64,000 nucleotides of DNA from the NCBI RefSeq assembly GCF_000024785.1, contig NC_013441.1:4278001-4342000 (forward strand), given 5' to 3'. Positions 27,091-38,316 of the stretch are shown piece by piece. Below the pieces are notes generated by a model, which saw only the letters and a list, made by a program, of their open reading frames with translations, was not told the origin of the DNA and did not search any database. Within the stretch, counting starts at the first letter, position 1. The number at the start of each line of letters is the position of its first letter. This stretch comes from Gordonia bronchialis DSM 43247. Lineage in GTDB: Bacteria > Actinomycetota > Actinomycetes > Mycobacteriales > Mycobacteriaceae. The position numbers and the translations under genes are program-made.

Positions 27091-28047
27091 TCAGTGTCCT
27101 GTCGTTGGGGTTGCGGTGGTATCGGTGTCAAGCCGGTCGGCTTCCTCATCGGGATAGCCGCCGATCATCACACCGACGTTGTCGATCAGTCGCGCGGTAC
27201 CGAGACGGGCGGCGACGAGCAGTCGGCCTTCGCCACGCTCCGGTGGTTCTTCGAGCTGACGCCCGCGCAGCGCCAGATATTCCACCGCGATCTGCGGCGT
27301 GGTCTGGAGAACCGCTTGGGCCGCACCGAGAATGGCCTCGGCGCCACCCGGCGCGGCATGGGCGCCCGCCACCAGGGCGGCCGACAGGGTGGTCGCCAGC
27401 TCGCGCTGCTCCGCGTCGAGATACCTGTTCCGCGATGACATCGCCAGCCCGTCGGACTCACGCACCGTCGGAACACCCACTATCTCGATATCGAGGTCGA
27501 GATCGGCGACCATCTGATTGATGAGAACCAGCTGCTGGTAATCCTTTTCGCCGAAGTAGGCGGCATGCGGGGCGACGATGTTGAGCAATTTGAGCACCAC
27601 GGTGAGCATCCCGGCAAAGTGCGTGGGACGCGAGATCCCGTCCAGGACAGCACCGGCCGGACCGGGATGGACCATCGTGCGCTGGCCGTTCGGGTACATG
27701 GCGGCGGCGGTGGGCGCGAAGACCAGTTCCACGCCCAGCGGTTCGAGGAGCGCACAGTCGGTGTCGAAGGTGCGCGGATAGGCGTCAAGATCCTCGTTGG
27801 CACCGAACTGCAGCGGATTCACAAAGATCGACACAACCACCACCGCATTGCCCTTGGCCTTGGCGGCGCGGACGAGTTGGAGGTGACCGGCATGCAGTGC
27901 GCCCATGGTGGGCACCAGCACCACACGCTTTCCCGTCGCCCGCAGCGCACGCGTCACCCGGCGCAGGTCGGCGGGTTCGCGATGCACCGTGAGCTGTCCG
28001 GGTGTATATCCGACCGCGGCTCGGCTGGTCGAGGGCGCTGCGTTCAC
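27091..28047 (-). CDS. panC: Pantothenate synthetase
   Basis: 318-residue PanC, ATP-dependent ligation of pantoate and beta-alanine. The nucleotidyltransferase motif [18 protein letters not shown] contains the HxGH-type signature near residue 52, FGEKDYQQL the substrate site, and MSSRNRYL the KMSKS equivalent. The start is GTG 28047, overlapping the TGA of the upstream DUF2520 gene (GTGA). The stop is two bases before panD, so the genes are translationally linked. Confidence 0.95.
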   Translation of the reverse strand: MNAAPSTSRAAVGYTPGQLTVHREPADLRRVTRALRATGKRVVLVPTMGALHAGHLQLVRAAKAKGNAVVVVSIFVNPLQFGANEDLDAYPRTFDTDCALLEPLGVELVFAPTAAAMYPNGQRTMVHPGPAGAVLDGISRPTHFAGMLTVVLKLLNIVAPHAAYFGEKDYQQLVLINQMVADLDLDIEIVGVPTVRESDGLAMSSRNRYLDAEQRELATTLSAALVAGAHAAPGGAEAILGAAQAVLQTTPQIAVEYLALRGRQLEEPPERGEGRLLVAARLGTARLIDNVGVMIGGYPDEEADRLDTDTTATPTTGH

Positions 28048-29039
28048 CGTGCCTCCAGGACGTCGAGAAGCTCGGCCGGGGCCGAGATGTAGGTGGCCGC
28101 GCGGCGGGCCTGCGTGCGATATGCCTCGGCTATGCCGTCCCGCCCGGGGCCGCCACGGATGGTGCGCAGGGCGTCGAGGTGCCGGGCCACCGCCCCCGCA
28201 TCCCCGCGGGCCACCGGACCGGTCAACGCAGCCGGCCCCATCTCCAGTACGTTCTGCAGTGCGGCCGTGACCAGCGGGCCCAGGATGCGTTCGGCGAGCA
28301 ACGACGTGTTGCCGTCGATGGTCGCGGCGTCGCGCCCGGACTTGTCGATCGCGGCGTCGAGCACGGCGACCGCGTCTGCGATGAGCGCGACGAGGTGATT
28401 GGCACCGTGGGCGAGGGCGGCGTGATAGAGCGTGCGGTCGGCCTCGGCGATCCGTACCGGCTCGCCACCCATCTCCAGCACCAGCGAACTGACGATGGCA
28501 TCGCCCACCTCGTCGGCTGCGGTCACACCGAAGCAGGCGTGGTGCAGGCGGGCCGTGTCGTCGTCGGAGCCGACAAAGGTCATGGCCGGGTGCAGGGCCA
28601 TCGGCACGGCGCCGAGCGCCGTGAGCAGGTCCAGGATGCCGATGCCGTGAGCACCTGCCGTGTGCGCGACGAGCGTGCCGGGACGGAACGCACCGGAGGC
28701 GGCAATATCGCCGATGACCCGGGTGAGCACCGCGTCGGGCACGCTGATCAGCAGCAGCTCCGACCGCGCGATCACCGCGTCGAGGTCGAGGATCTCCGAT
28801 TCACTCAGCCGCGCACGGGCGCGCGCACGAGACTCCGGTGAACGCGCGACGACGCCGGCCACAACGTGCCCGGCCTTCTCGAGAGCCTCACCGAGAGCGG
28901 TACCGACGCGGCCGGCGGACACGATGCCGACGGTCAAGCGCGCAGGGGTGGGGAGGTTGGACACACCGGACGGATACGGGGAATCAGCGCCGTGCACCGG
29001 ACCCGACGGCATGCGCGGGTCATCGCTCGGTGAGGTCAC
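28044..29039 (-). CDS. Rossmann-like / DUF2520 protein (Rv3603c-like)
   Basis: 331-residue protein with an N-terminal Rossmann domain ([24 protein letters not shown]) and a C-terminal helical DUF2520 region ([16 protein letters not shown]). It resembles ketopantoate/pyrroline-5-carboxylate reductases. GTG 29039 is chosen because GGAGG lies six bases upstream. The fixed position before panC across Mycobacteriales suggests a role in pantothenate supply, possibly as an alternative ketopantoate reductase; that is inference. Confidence 0.85.
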   Translation of the reverse strand: MTSPSDDPRMPSGPVHGADSPYPSGVSNLPTPARLTVGIVSAGRVGTALGEALEKAGHVVAGVVARSPESRARARARLSESEILDLDAVIARSELLLISVPDAVLTRVIGDIAASGAFRPGTLVAHTAGAHGIGILDLLTALGAVPMALHPAMTFVGSDDDTARLHHACFGVTAADEVGDAIVSSLVLEMGGEPVRIAEADRTLYHAALAHGANHLVALIADAVAVLDAAIDKSGRDAATIDGNTSLLAERILGPLVTAALQNVLEMGPAALTGPVARGDAGAVARHLDALRTIRGGPGRDGIAEAYRTQARRAATYISAPAELLDVLEAR

Positions 29040-29247
29040 CGGTGTCCTCCAGGGGTTCGTTCCAGTCCCGATGCGGGTACCAGACGTGCTCTCCCAGGGT
29101 AGGACGTCACGCCCGCCGCTGGCCAACGCCTGTGACACGCTTCACGATGTGCGCGCTCGGTGCAGGGTCGTTCGACCGACCGGCACCCCTCGTGACCTGC
29201 ACGAAACCGGCGTAGGCTGACGTGCGCGCACCATCGTGGAGGTCAGC

Positions 29248-30627
29248 ATGAGCCTCACCGCAGGCACCGAGTTCGCCGGCTACACGATCGTGCGCAAGAT
29301 CGGCGCCGGCGGCATGGGCGAGGTGTACCTCGCCGACCATCCACGGCTTCCCCGCCAAGACGTCATCAAGGTGCTCAGCGAGCACTTTACCGACGACGCG
29401 ACCTTCCGCGCCCGCTTCATCCGGGAGGCCGAGCTCGCCGCGGGCCTCGACCATCCGTCGATCGTCAACGTCTACGACCGCGGCGAATCCGACGGACGGC
29501 TGTGGATCGCGATGCAGTACGTGCCGGGCATCGACGCCGCCGCGCTCCTCGAACGGTCGCCGAACGGCTTGCCGGTGACCGATGTGTCGGCGATCGCCGC
29601 CTCGATCGGTGCCGCCCTCGACTACGCCCACCGGCATGGATTGCTGCACCGCGACGTCAAACCCGCCAACATCCTCATCAGCGGCCACTTTGCCGGCGCC
29701 GACGCCGCCGATCTCCGAATCCGGCTGGCGGACTTCGGGATCGCACGGCAGGCCGATGCCGGAACGTTGCTGACGTCGGCGAACCTGGTGATCGGGTCCT
29801 TCCCCTACTCGTCGCCCGAGCAACTATCGGGTGAACCGCTCGACGGCCGCAGCGACGTCTACTCCCTCGGTTGCACTGTCTACGAATTGCTTACCGGCAC
29901 ACCACCATTCGTTGCGCGCAGCCCGGCCGTGCTGATCCATCACCACCTCAACGAGATCCCGGCGCCGCTGTCGGCTCGCCGCGGTGACCTCCCGCGCGCC
30001 GTCGACGACGCCGTGCAACGTGCGCTGGCGAAGCAGACCGCCGAGCGACCCGATACGGCAAGTGAATTCGCCGCCGAACTACAGCTGGCGTGTGCGGTGC
30101 GTCCGACGGTGGCGGAGTCGACACCGGGATCGACCGTCCAGACGCTGCGTATCCGCGCCGGCGCGCCACACACCCAGCGCAGCCCCACCCCACCTCCGCG
30201 GCCCCGGGCGCGACCGGCGCCCACCGAACCGCCGACGACCCCGGTGCCCGGTTTCCCGGCGCAGTCGCAGGCATACTCGGCGCTCCCGAACTACGACGTC
30301 ACCATGCGCGCATCGGCCGACTTCCCCGCCCCCACCTTCGACGAAACCCGCGCCCGGGACCACGATGCCGCGCGATCAAGGCAACAATCTGCCACACCCG
30401 AAAGACACAGTGCCACTGGCGCATTGGTATGTGGACTGCTTGCGATTCCACTGAGCGTGGTCGCCGGGATCGGTGTCGGCGTCGGGGCGCTGGGACTCTA
30501 TCTCGGCGGACGACCGAGCCGGCCGTCGGCGGTGGCGAAGGTGGCCCAGACCCTGAATCTGCTGGCGATCATCCTCGGGATCGGATTCGTGGCGTTCGCG
30601 ATCGGCTATGCCTGGATGAATCCCTGA
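29248..30627 (+). CDS. Ser/Thr protein kinase with C-terminal DUF4190-type membrane segment
   Basis: 459-residue Hanks-type kinase. All key elements are present: glycine loop IGAGGMGEVYLA (19-24 core), Lys41 in VIKVLSEHF, HRDVKPAN at 134-141, DFG at 162-164 and SSPEQLSG as the APE-like motif. The kinase domain ends near residue 280; a Pro/Ala-rich linker follows, then two hydrophobic segments (LVCGLLAIPLSVVAGIGVG and LNLLAIILGIGFVAFAIGYA) like DUF4190. ATG 29248 is chosen behind GGAGG at 29238. Unlike PknB it has no PASTA domains, so it probably senses membrane or cytosolic cues. Its end overlaps the convergent membrane gene by 22 bp. Confidence 0.88.
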   Translation: MSLTAGTEFAGYTIVRKIGAGGMGEVYLADHPRLPRQDVIKVLSEHFTDDATFRARFIREAELAAGLDHPSIVNVYDRGESDGRLWIAMQYVPGIDAAALLERSPNGLPVTDVSAIAASIGAALDYAHRHGLLHRDVKPANILISGHFAGADAADLRIRLADFGIARQADAGTLLTSANLVIGSFPYSSPEQLSGEPLDGRSDVYSLGCTVYELLTGTPPFVARSPAVLIHHHLNEIPAPLSARRGDLPRAVDDAVQRALAKQTAERPDTASEFAAELQLACAVRPTVAESTPGSTVQTLRIRAGAPHTQRSPTPPPRPRARPAPTEPPTTPVPGFPAQSQAYSALPNYDVTMRASADFPAPTFDETRARDHDAARSRQQSATPERHSATGALVCGLLAIPLSVVAGIGVGVGALGLYLGGRPSRPSAVAKVAQTLNLLAIILGIGFVAFAIGYAWMNP

Positions 30628-31379
30628 TCGCGCGACCGTCGGGAGAACACCGCACCGAAACCGGCGTCGATTGCCCACAGCGCGACGATGCCGGCGATCA
30701 GATCCACGAGGTCGCCGTAGGTTTCATGCGTGCTCGGCCAGAACGGACTGTTGATCCCCTGCTCGACACCGAGACTCTTGATCACGACGTCGGTTGGACC
30801 GATCTGGCGGAATTGCGCAGCCACCACAGCGACGTAGACGATCACCGGAATTCCCATGAGCCACCATAGATGTCGGCGGCGCGCGATGGACCACGCCACG
30901 ATCATCAGACTGACGGCCAACGGTGCCCACCGCGCCAGCGTCGTGGCGAAGTTGCTGCCCTCGGTGACGAGATAGGGAACCTGTCCACCCCAGAAGACCG
31001 CCGCGCCTATGGCCGCGACCGGCAGCGCGACGAGCGCCCGCGTACGGCTGCGCGCCCAGATCACGATCACCGCGACGAAATACACGGCGATCAGGACGGT
31101 GAGTACCCAGCGCAACTGCAGACTCATCGACGGCCCGTGGGCTTCGACGTAAGCGACGCGCTCAATCACTTTCATCGAATGCGTCGGATCGAAGCGGAAC
31201 AACAACAGCGACGTCGGCCACCACGCGACGATCGGGACAAAGAGTAGCCCGCTGATGAGCGTCTGCTGCCACGGGGCGCCCCGCTCACCCAGACGCGAGG
31301 AATACCGTTGCGCGACGGCACCTCTGTGGACCGGAGCGTCACCGACGTCCGGCAACCGGGCGTCTGGAGCCACCGACAT
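30606..31379 (-). CDS. Multi-pass membrane protein of unknown function
   Basis: 257 residues with about six hydrophobic segments: TLISGLLFVPIVAWWPTSLL, VLTVLIAVYFVAVIVIWA, LVALPVAAIGAAVFWGGQV, PLAVSLMIVAWSIA, LMGIPVIVYVAVVA and LVDLIAGIVALWAI. I do not recognise a family. The start is ATG 31379 (SVAPDARLPDVGDAPVH). It overlaps the 3' end of the convergent kinase gene and ends with basic residues, suggesting a cytoplasmic C-terminus. Confidence 0.65.
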   Translation of the reverse strand: MSVAPDARLPDVGDAPVHRGAVAQRYSSRLGERGAPWQQTLISGLLFVPIVAWWPTSLLLFRFDPTHSMKVIERVAYVEAHGPSMSLQLRWVLTVLIAVYFVAVIVIWARSRTRALVALPVAAIGAAVFWGGQVPYLVTEGSNFATTLARWAPLAVSLMIVAWSIARRRHLWWLMGIPVIVYVAVVAAQFRQIGPTDVVIKSLGVEQGINSPFWPSTHETYGDLVDLIAGIVALWAIDAGFGAVFSRRSRDQGFIQA

Positions 31380-31472
31380 GCATCGAGTGTAGTGCGCAAC
31401 ACACGCGACCGGAACCGCGAATCAGCAGGTCAGGGGCCGCTGTCGGTTGTCGAACCGACGACACGATATCGA

Positions 31473-32843
31473 TCAGTCGGCTCGCCGACGGCGACCCCCG
31501 CCGGCCGAGTCAGCCTGGCGGAGTTGGTTGAGCAACTCCGAGACCGGGAGTCCGTTGGAATGGGCGCTGTCGGCGTCGTCATCGACACGCCTGCGACGCC
31601 GGCCGTACGTCGAAGCCGGAGTGGCGTCGGGCCCGGCGCCCTCATGCCGGCCGGCGCCGGATTCCGCGTCGGCAGTGGCGGTTTCGGCGTCACCCTCGGT
31701 CTCGGTTTCGGCCTGATCCCGGGTATCGGTCTGGGTGGCGCCCGCCTGTGCCTCGGCCGCGGCCGCAGCGACCGCCTCCCGAGCCCATTCGTCCGTGGGC
31801 GTCTCGTCGGTGAACACCGGCGTCGGCCGGACGGGCTGGGGCTGAGACTGGGGTTGCGACTGGGGCGGGGTTGCATCGTCGGCTCCGGCGGAGCCGCCGT
31901 AGAACCCGCCGGCGAACGGCCGCGCGACACTCGGTTCGGCCGCGACGGTCGGTTCGGGCCGGGATTCTGGTTCTGCAGCGGTCTCGACGATCTCGGCGTC
32001 CGAGACCGTATCGGCACCCTGGTGCGGTTCGTGCGACCCAGTTGCGTCGGGCACCTCGTCGAGCGGCACCTCGGTCGCGATGCGGCCGGAGATGGGGTCG
32101 TCGGTCACCACCGGGATGACCTCGGTCATCTCATTGGGATCGACCGGCTCCGTGTGCCGGCCGTCGTCGGCGACCGGTGCCGTCGCCGCGAAATCCCGGG
32201 CCGCCACTGCCCCGTCGTCGGCGAACCCCGCCGCCCCGTACGACGGCGCCGGACCACCGAACGACGAACCGAACCCCTGACCCGCATAGCCACCGGGACC
32301 GCGCCCCCCTGACCCCTGACTACCGGCCCCCTGACTACCTGACCCCTGACCACCCGGCCCCAGCCCCGAGGCCAGTTCACGCAGCTTCTCGTTGGGCAGG
32401 GCCGCCCGCTGATCGGGCAGGGGCTCACCGATGAGCAATTCCAGACTGGACCGCAGGGCGAGGACCTGCGCCTTCAGCTCGGCGAGCTCCTCGTTGGCCT
32501 CGGCACTGACCTCTTTGCGAATGGTGGTCTCGACGTCGAGCTCGTACTGACGGCGCGCGGCGATCTCGCGTTCGAGCTGCAGTTCGTAGACGAGCCGCAG
32601 ATCGCGGCTCTTGGCTTCGGCGCTCTCTGCCTGCCGGCGGAACTTGGTGACCAGGATGGCGCCTATCACCGCAGCCCACAGCGCGGCGATCACCGCCAGC
32701 GAACCGGTGATCGTCAGCGAATCGGTGAAGACCATCAGGATGCTCGCCGCCAGCGCCAGCACGATCAGCAGGCCGAGCAACCACTGACTGACCGACCGAC
32801 CGGAGCGTCGGGAATCGGCGGAACGGCCGTTCGAGGTCGTCAT
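31473..32843 (-). CDS. DUF6779 membrane protein (Rv3604c-like)
   Basis: 456-residue protein. Two transmembrane segments lie near the N-terminus (WLLGLLIVLALAASILMVF and ITGSLAVIAALWAAVIGAIL), then a coiled-coil stretch (AKSRDLRLVYELQLEREIAA to ELKAQVLALRSSLELLIG), then a long Gly/Pro/Ala/Glu-rich disordered tail with Arg-rich ends. The same layout and position (upstream of DUF2520-panC, downstream of DUF3180-folK) is seen in Rv3604c. The start is ATG 32843. Function unknown; the coiled coil suggests an envelope or division scaffold, which is inference. Confidence 0.8.
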   Translation of the reverse strand: MTTSNGRSADSRRSGRSVSQWLLGLLIVLALAASILMVFTDSLTITGSLAVIAALWAAVIGAILVTKFRRQAESAEAKSRDLRLVYELQLEREIAARRQYELDVETTIRKEVSAEANEELAELKAQVLALRSSLELLIGEPLPDQRAALPNEKLRELASGLGPGGQGSGSQGAGSQGSGGRGPGGYAGQGFGSSFGGPAPSYGAAGFADDGAVAARDFAATAPVADDGRHTEPVDPNEMTEVIPVVTDDPISGRIATEVPLDEVPDATGSHEPHQGADTVSDAEIVETAAEPESRPEPTVAAEPSVARPFAGGFYGGSAGADDATPPQSQPQSQPQPVRPTPVFTDETPTDEWAREAVAAAAAEAQAGATQTDTRDQAETETEGDAETATADAESGAGRHEGAGPDATPASTYGRRRRRVDDDADSAHSNGLPVSELLNQLRQADSAGGGRRRRAD

Positions 32844-32926
32844 GCCGGTGAACTTACCGGTTGGGCACGCTTTCGTCGGCCAACCGTGCCGGAGAGTCAC
32901 GAATCCGACGCGTGCGGTGGCGGCTC

Positions 32927-33457
32927 TCAGGTCAACGACGGCGGTGTCTGGTCGGCGGTCGGATCGTCGGGCGCACGGCAGCAGTACTCCAGCCACAGAG
33001 CCGCGCCCGCCAGCAGCACACCACCGACGAGACCGATGATGGCGCCGGGTTTGTCGTGGTCGGCGGCCGCCAGATCGTGCTGGTTGAGCAGATACACCAG
33101 CAGACCGACCCAGACACCGATGGCGATCGCGGCCAGGATCGCCGACGCCTTCGCCAGGGCCAGTACCCGCGCGGCGGTCAGCGGATGCAGCTGGCCACGG
33201 GCGGCTCCGACGTCGCGGTCGGCCACCCTGGAACGCACCACAAAGGCGATCACGACCTCCAGGGCCGCGAGCACGTAAAGCACCACCCCGGCCAGTAGCG
33301 GCAGCGGCGGAAACTCAGAGTAGTTGTAGCGCACCAGAATCCACACCGCGATCGCCACCACGCCGGCGATGATCAGCAGATCACGCACCCGGGTGGGGCC
33401 CATCTTGTCCTCGTCGCCCTTGCCATCGTCGCCGTGTGCGGAGTTACCGGTGCTCAT
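32927..33457 (-). CDS. DUF3180 membrane protein (Rv3605c-like)
   Basis: 176-residue protein with four hydrophobic segments: [56 protein letters not shown] and [16 protein letters not shown]. This is the DUF3180 layout, always next to folK in Mycobacteriales. ATG 33457 overlaps the folK stop (ATGA), so it is translated with the folate genes. No function is known. Confidence 0.88.
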   Translation of the reverse strand: MSTGNSAHGDDGKGDEDKMGPTRVRDLLIIAGVVAIAVWILVRYNYSEFPPLPLLAGVVLYVLAALEVVIAFVVRSRVADRDVGAARGQLHPLTAARVLALAKASAILAAIAIGVWVGLLVYLLNQHDLAAADHDKPGAIIGLVGGVLLAGAALWLEYCCRAPDDPTADQTPPSLT

Positions 33458-33969
33458 GACCGCTGTCCGATCGTGTCGACGGCCCGGACGTCGCGGCGTT
33501 CGGCGTCGTCGAGCCGCTCGACGAGCTCGGCGACCGGGATCTCACCCGCGGGCGTCCACAGCGTGGCGTCGGGGTCGATCTCCAGCCACGGGATCAGCAC
33601 GAAAGCGCGTTCGGCGGCGCGCGGATGCGGCAGCGTGAGGTCCGGGTCGTCGGAGATCACCGGCCCGTCGGGTCCGATGACGCTGATCACGTCGACGTCG
33701 AGAGTCCGTGGACCCCAGCGGACCTCGCGCACGCGGTCGGCGGCCCGCTCGAGTCGCAACCCGCGCGCCAACCACTGTGCGGGCGTGAGCGGGCCGTCGA
33801 CGATGAGAGTGATGTTGTGGAAGTCGTCCTGCTCCACCCCACCCCACGGCGGGGTGGCGTAGACGTGTGAGACCGCGATCAGCTCGTCGGCGAAGCCGGA
33901 CACCACCGAGGCCAGATGGGCGTTGCGGTCGCCGATGTTGGAGCCGGCCGAGAGCACCGCGCGGGTCAT
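33454..33969 (-). CDS. folK: Hydroxymethyldihydropterin pyrophosphokinase
   Basis: 171-residue FolK; transfers pyrophosphate to 6-hydroxymethyl-dihydropterin. Signatures are [14 protein letters not shown] at the N-terminus, the pterin/ATP region [11 protein letters not shown] near residue 88 and [19 protein letters not shown] 33969 overlaps the folB stop (ATGA). It is the last folate enzyme of the folE-folP-folB-folK run. Confidence 0.95.
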   Translation of the reverse strand: MTRAVLSAGSNIGDRNAHLASVVSGFADELIAVSHVYATPPWGGVEQDDFHNITLIVDGPLTPAQWLARGLRLERAADRVREVRWGPRTLDVDVISVIGPDGPVISDDPDLTLPHPRAAERAFVLIPWLEIDPDATLWTPAGEIPVAELVERLDDAERRDVRAVDTIGQRS

Positions 33970-34343
33970 CGCGCCCCCATCGCCTTGCGCGAACGTCGGG
34001 TGATGACGGCCACGTCGTCGAAGGTGAGCGGGATCGGGGCCGACGGTTTGTGCACGGTGACCTCGCACGCGGAGATCCGCTGATCGGCCATCACCCGGTC
34101 GGCGATCTCGGCACCGACCGTCTCGATCAGATTGCGCGGCTCGCCCGACACGATATCGGCGACGGTCTGGGCCAACGCGCCATAGTCGACGGTGTCGGCC
34201 AGATCGTCGCTGGCCGCGGCGGCCGACAGATCGAGCCACAGCACGACGTCGACAAGAAAGTCCTGACCGTCCGCGCGTTCATGGTCGAAGACGCCGTGAT
34301 GTCCGCGAATCCGCAAGCCGCGCAACTCGATTCGGTCAGCCAT
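33966..34343 (-). CDS. folB: Dihydroneopterin aldolase
   Basis: 125-residue Fol[26 protein letters not shown] holds the conserved Glu/His entry, [14 protein letters not shown] the Glu of the active site and [11 protein letters not shown] the catalytic Lys. It converts dihydroneopterin to hydroxymethyl-dihydropterin. ATG 34343 lies inside the end of folP (8-bp overlap) and its stop overlaps the folK start. Confidence 0.94.
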   Translation of the reverse strand: MADRIELRGLRIRGHHGVFDHERADGQDFLVDVVLWLDLSAAAASDDLADTVDYGALAQTVADIVSGEPRNLIETVGAEIADRVMADQRISACEVTVHKPSAPIPLTFDDVAVITRRSRKAMGAR

Positions 34344-35250
34344 GAGCGCCGTCCGGAGTGGAGCGCGACCCACCGGCGCGCCAGGCCGCCGCCACCGCGA
34401 CCGCGTCGCGACTGGCCGCGACATCGTGCACGCGCACGCCCCACGCGCCGTTCATCGCGGCCAGCGCGGAGATCGACGCGGTGGCCACGTCCCGCTCCTG
34501 CGGCGGGCGGACGGTGCCGTCGTCGCCGGCGAGCAGCGTACCGAGGAAGCGTTTGCGCGACGCCCCGACGAGCACCGGGAAACCGAGTCCGACGAGGGTC
34601 GGCAGCGCGTGGAGCAGGGCCCAATTGTGTTCGGCTGTCTTGGCGAACCCGAGTCCCGGGTCGAGGATGATGTGGTCGGGGTCGACCCCGGCCGAGACCG
34701 CGGCGTCCACCTGCGCGAGCAACTCGCCGCTGACCTCCGCGACCACGTCGCGGTAGCCGCCAACGTCACCGATGCGGTGGGTGAAGTGACGGTCGGTGCT
34801 GTCACCGGCGGGCCGCCAATGCATGAGAATCCAGGGCAGGCCGGCGTCGGCGACGACCTTGGCCATGTCCGCATCCGCCCGGCCGCCCGAGACGTCGTTC
34901 ACGACCGTGGCTCCCGCGTCGATGGCAGCGGCCGCGACGGAGGCGCGCATGGTGTCCACCGAGATGCGCGCGCCGTGCCCGGAAAGTGCGGAGATCACCG
35001 GTGTCACCCGGGCCGCCTCGAGATCGGGGTCGACGCGGATGGCGCCGGGCCGGGTCGACTCGCCGCCGACGTCGATCAGATCGGCTCCCTCGGCGCGCAG
35101 GGCGAGCCCGTGCTCGACCGCGGCCGCGGTGTCCAGGTAGCGACCACCGTCGGAGAATGAGTCGGCGGTCACGTTGATGACGCCCATAACCAGGCAGCGC
35201 CCATCGCCGGCCCCCTGAGGTGCGAGGAGCGAGCCTCGGTCGGCGCTCAC
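34336..35250 (-). CDS. folP: Dihydropteroate synthase
   Basis: 304-residue FolP, the sulfonamide target. The order [57 protein letters not shown] and GASRKRFLG, ending in [13 protein letters not shown], is complete. GTG 35250 overlaps the folE TGA (GTGA). The gene is closely coupled at both ends. Confidence 0.96.
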   Translation of the reverse strand: MSADRGSLLAPQGAGDGRCLVMGVINVTADSFSDGGRYLDTAAAVEHGLALRAEGADLIDVGGESTRPGAIRVDPDLEAARVTPVISALSGHGARISVDTMRASVAAAAIDAGATVVNDVSGGRADADMAKVVADAGLPWILMHWRPAGDSTDRHFTHRIGDVGGYRDVVAEVSGELLAQVDAAVSAGVDPDHIILDPGLGFAKTAEHNWALLHALPTLVGLGFPVLVGASRKRFLGTLLAGDDGTVRPPQERDVATASISALAAMNGAWGVRVHDVAASRDAVAVAAAWRAGGSRSTPDGAHG

Positions 35251-35906
35251 CGGGTGATCAGGTCGAGGGCTTCACCACGGGACACCGCGCTGGTCTTGAA
35301 CAGCCCGCGCACCGCGGACGTGGTGGTGGTGGCCCCGGGTTTGCGGATTCCGCGCATCGCCATGCAGAGATGCTCGGCCTCGATGACCACGATGACGCCG
35401 CGCGGATCGAGGCGACGCACGATCGCGTCGGCGATCTGGCTGGTGAGACGCTCCTGTACCTGCGGACGTTTGGCGTACAGATCCACCAACCGCGCCAGCT
35501 TCGACAGGCCGGTGACCTGCCCGCTGACCCCGGGGATGTAGCCGACGTGGGCGACGCCGTGGAAGGGCACCAGATGGTGTTCGCAGGTCGAGTACATCGG
35601 GATGTCCTTCACGAGGACCAACTCGTCGTGGTCCTCGTCGAAGGTGGTGGCGAGCACATCGTCGGGTTCGGTATAGAGCCCGGCGAACATCTCCCGGTAG
35701 GCGTTGGCCACGCGGGTCGGCGTGCGGAGCAGGCCTTGCCGGTCCGGGTCCTCGCCGACGGCGAGCAACAACTCGCGAACCGCGGCCTCGGCGCGCGCCT
35801 GATCGAACCCGGCCCGCTGTGGCACGGCCCTCGCGTCGACGTCGGCGGCCGTGTCGACGTCGGCCGCCGTGTCGAAGTCGGCCTCGTGACGTTCGCTGAT
35901 CGTCAT
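35247..35906 (-). CDS. folE: GTP cyclohydrolase I
   Basis: 219-residue FolE, first enzyme of folate synthesis. [13 protein letters not shown] gives the zinc Cys and His; [13 protein letters not shown] gives the second Cys; [21 protein letters not shown] is the subunit core. ATG 35906 is chosen after GGGGAG. The N-terminal extension has a short repeat ([15 protein letters not shown]) before the enzyme proper. It opens the folate run 28 bp after ftsH. Confidence 0.95.
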   Translation of the reverse strand: MTISERHEADFDTAADVDTAADVDARAVPQRAGFDQARAEAAVRELLLAVGEDPDRQGLLRTPTRVANAYREMFAGLYTEPDDVLATTFDEDHDELVLVKDIPMYSTCEHHLVPFHGVAHVGYIPGVSGQVTGLSKLARLVDLYAKRPQVQERLTSQIADAIVRRLDPRGVIVVIEAEHLCMAMRGIRKPGATTTTSAVRGLFKTSAVSRGEALDLITR

Positions 35907-35934
35907 CTCCCCTACCTTGCCGTCGCCTGCGCCG

Positions 35935-38316
35935 CTACTGTCCGGACCCGCTGCCGCCGGAGTCGGTCCCGTTGGGTCCGGTCCCGTTGGGACCCGTGCC
36001 GTTGGGTCCGTTGCCATTGGCTCCGGTTCCGTTGGTCCCCGGACCCGGCTCCTGCGGAGGCCAGCCCGGTGCCGACCAGTCCCGGGGCGCACCATAATCC
36101 GGCCGGGTCCCGCTGCCGGAACCGGGGTGCGGTTCGGGGTACTGGGGATTGGGGTACTGGGGGTTCGGATACTGGGGATTGGGGTACTGGGGGTTCGGGT
36201 ACTGGGGGTTCGGATACTGGGGATTCGGGTAGTGCGGGTACGGCGCCCCGCCCTGGGGTCCGCCCGGATACGCCTGCCCGGGACTGCCCGGCGGATACGA
36301 CGGAACCTGGCCCGGCACCTGCGGCCCACCCGGATAACCGGCAACCCCCACCGGCTCGGGAACGGGTTCGGGTTCGGGCGGCCACGGCTCGCCACGCTCG
36401 ATCGCCAGCTCACCGGGCGTCTTGACCGGCGGCTTGTCACTCGGGGTGCGTTCACCGAACTCGTTGAACGCGGTGATCCGCGGACGCTTCTGCACCTCGG
36501 AGAAGATCTTCTCCAGGTCCTTGCGCGTCAGCGTCTCCTTCTCCAGCAACTCGGTGGCCAGCACGTCGAGGGTGTCGCGGTACTCCGAGAGGATCGCCCA
36601 CGCCTCGGTGTGCGCGGCCTCGATGAGACGGCGCACCTCGTCGTCGATCTCGCCGGCGATCTCGGCCGAATAGTCGGTGTGCGACCCCATCGAGCGGCCC
36701 AGGAAGGGATCACCCTGATCCTGTCCGTAGCGCACCGCACCGAGTTTGGCGCTCATGCCGTATTCGGTGACCATCGCCCGGGCGATCTTGGTGGCCTGGT
36801 CGATATCGGACGACGCGCCCGTCGTCGGCTCGTGGAAGACCAGTTCCTCGGCGGCCCGGCCACCCATCGCCATCACCAGACGCGCGATCATCTCCGACCG
36901 CGTCATCAGGTCCTTGTCCTGCTCGGGCACGGCCAGCGCGTGACCCCCGGTACGGCCGCGGGCCAGGATGGTGACCTTGTAGATCGGATCCAGATCGGGC
37001 ATCGCCCACGCGGCCAGCGTGTGGCCGCCCTCGTGGTAGGCCACGACCTTCTTCTCGTGCTCGCTGATGATGCGGCTCTTGCGGCGCGGTCCACCGATCA
37101 CGCGGTCGACGGCCTCTTCCAGCATCTCGGCGGTGATGGTCTGCTTGTTCTCGCGCGCGGCCAGCAGCGCGGCCTCGTTGACCACGTTCGCCAGGTCGGC
37201 GCCGGACATACCGGGGGTGCGCTTGGCCAGACCGTCGAGGTCGGCGTCGGCGTCGATCGGCTTGCCCTTGGCGTGCACCCGCAGGATCGCCTTGCGGCCG
37301 GCCATGTCGGGGTTGCCGACCGGGATCTGCCGGTCGAAGCGACCGGGACGCAGCAGGGCGGGATCGAGGATGTCGGGGCGGTTGGTGGCCGCGATCAGGA
37401 TGACACCCGAGCGGTCGCCGAAGCCGTCCATCTCCACGAGCAGCTGATTGAGCGTCTGCTCGCGTTCGTCGTGTCCACCGCCGAGACCGGCGCCACGCTG
37501 ACGACCCACCGCGTCGATCTCGTCGACGAAGATGATGCACGGGCTGTTGGCCTTGGCCTGCTCAAACAGGTCACGGACACGGGAGGCACCGACACCGACG
37601 AACATCTCGACGAAGTCCGAACCGGAGATGGTGAAGAACGGCACCCCGGCCTCACCGGCGACCGCGCGGGCCAGCAGCGTCTTGCCGGTTCCGGGCGGAC
37701 CGAACAGCAGGACACCGCGCGGGATCTTGGCGCCGAGCGCCTGATACCGCGTCGGATTCTGCAGGAAGTCCTTGATCTCGTAGAGCTCCTCGACCGCTTC
37801 GTCGGCTCCCGCGACGTCGGCGAAGGTGGTCTTCGGCATGTCCTTGGTGAGCTGCTTGGCCTTGGATTTGCCGAAGCCCATCACGCCACCGCGACCACCG
37901 CCCTGCATGCGGTTCATCACGAAGAAGAACAGACCGAACAACAGGATCATCGGCAGCACGAAGATGAGGATCTGCCAGAACACCGACTGCTCGTTGACGT
38001 TGGTCGTGTACGGCGCGCCGGTCGTCTTGACCGCGTCGAAGATCTGCTCACCGGCCTGCGCGGGATATTTGGTGGAGATCTGGGTGACGTCTTTGTCGTC
38101 GTGTTTGATCGACTTGTTCAGCTCGATGCGCAGCTGCTGTTCGCGGTCGTCGATGCTGATGAACTTGGCGTTCTTGTCGGCGAGCTGACTCAGCGCCACC
38201 GAGGTGTCGACGGCCGTGTACTCGCGGTCCGAGTCGCGCAACACGCTCCAGCCCCACAGGGCGAGCAGGATCAGCGCCAGGATGGCGAGGTTTCGGAAGA
38301 CTGTCTTACGGTTCAT
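35935..38316 (-). CDS. ftsH: FtsH membrane-bound ATP-dependent zinc protease
   Basis: 793-residue FtsH. Two transmembrane segments (about residues 8-25 and 113-134) flank an extracytoplasmic region. The AAA domain has Walker A GPPGTGKT at 206-213, Walker B FVDEIDAV near 263 and the second region of homology [20 protein letters not shown] at 311-330. HEGGH at 428-432 is the protease zinc site. After about residue 640 comes a long Pro/Gly/Asn tail of tandem YPNPQ units and GPNGT units, longer than in E. coli. The start is ATG 38316. A possible ECF-sigma promoter lies 136 bp upstream. Confidence 0.96.
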   Translation of the reverse strand: MNRKTVFRNLAILALILLALWGWSVLRDSDREYTAVDTSVALSQLADKNAKFISIDDREQQLRIELNKSIKHDDKDVTQISTKYPAQAGEQIFDAVKTTGAPYTTNVNEQSVFWQILIFVLPMILLFGLFFFVMNRMQGGGRGGVMGFGKSKAKQLTKDMPKTTFADVAGADEAVEELYEIKDFLQNPTRYQALGAKIPRGVLLFGPPGTGKTLLARAVAGEAGVPFFTISGSDFVEMFVGVGASRVRDLFEQAKANSPCIIFVDEIDAVGRQRGAGLGGGHDEREQTLNQLLVEMDGFGDRSGVILIAATNRPDILDPALLRPGRFDRQIPVGNPDMAGRKAILRVHAKGKPIDADADLDGLAKRTPGMSGADLANVVNEAALLAARENKQTITAEMLEEAVDRVIGGPRRKSRIISEHEKKVVAYHEGGHTLAAWAMPDLDPIYKVTILARGRTGGHALAVPEQDKDLMTRSEMIARLVMAMGGRAAEELVFHEPTTGASSDIDQATKIARAMVTEYGMSAKLGAVRYGQDQGDPFLGRSMGSHTDYSAEIAGEIDDEVRRLIEAAHTEAWAILSEYRDTLDVLATELLEKETLTRKDLEKIFSEVQKRPRITAFNEFGERTPSDKPPVKTPGELAIERGEPWPPEPEPVPEPVGVAGYPGGPQVPGQVPSYPPGSPGQAYPGGPQGGAPYPHYPNPQYPNPQYPNPQYPNPQYPNPQYPNPQYPEPHPGSGSGTRPDYGAPRDWSAPGWPPQEPGPGTNGTGANGNGPNGTGPNGTGPNGTDSGGSGSGQ
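36134..36236. repeat. 15-bp tandem repeats in the ftsH C-terminal tail
   Basis: About seven copies of a 15-bp unit (GGGTACTGGGGATTG and variants) encode YPNPQ repeats in FtsH. Units differ mainly at one or two bases, so copy number is likely to vary between strains. Confidence 0.85.

Noticed and set aside
31308..32312. Plus-strand frame opposite the DUF6779 gene
   Set aside because: Gly/Arg-rich shadow of the low-complexity tail on the minus strand.
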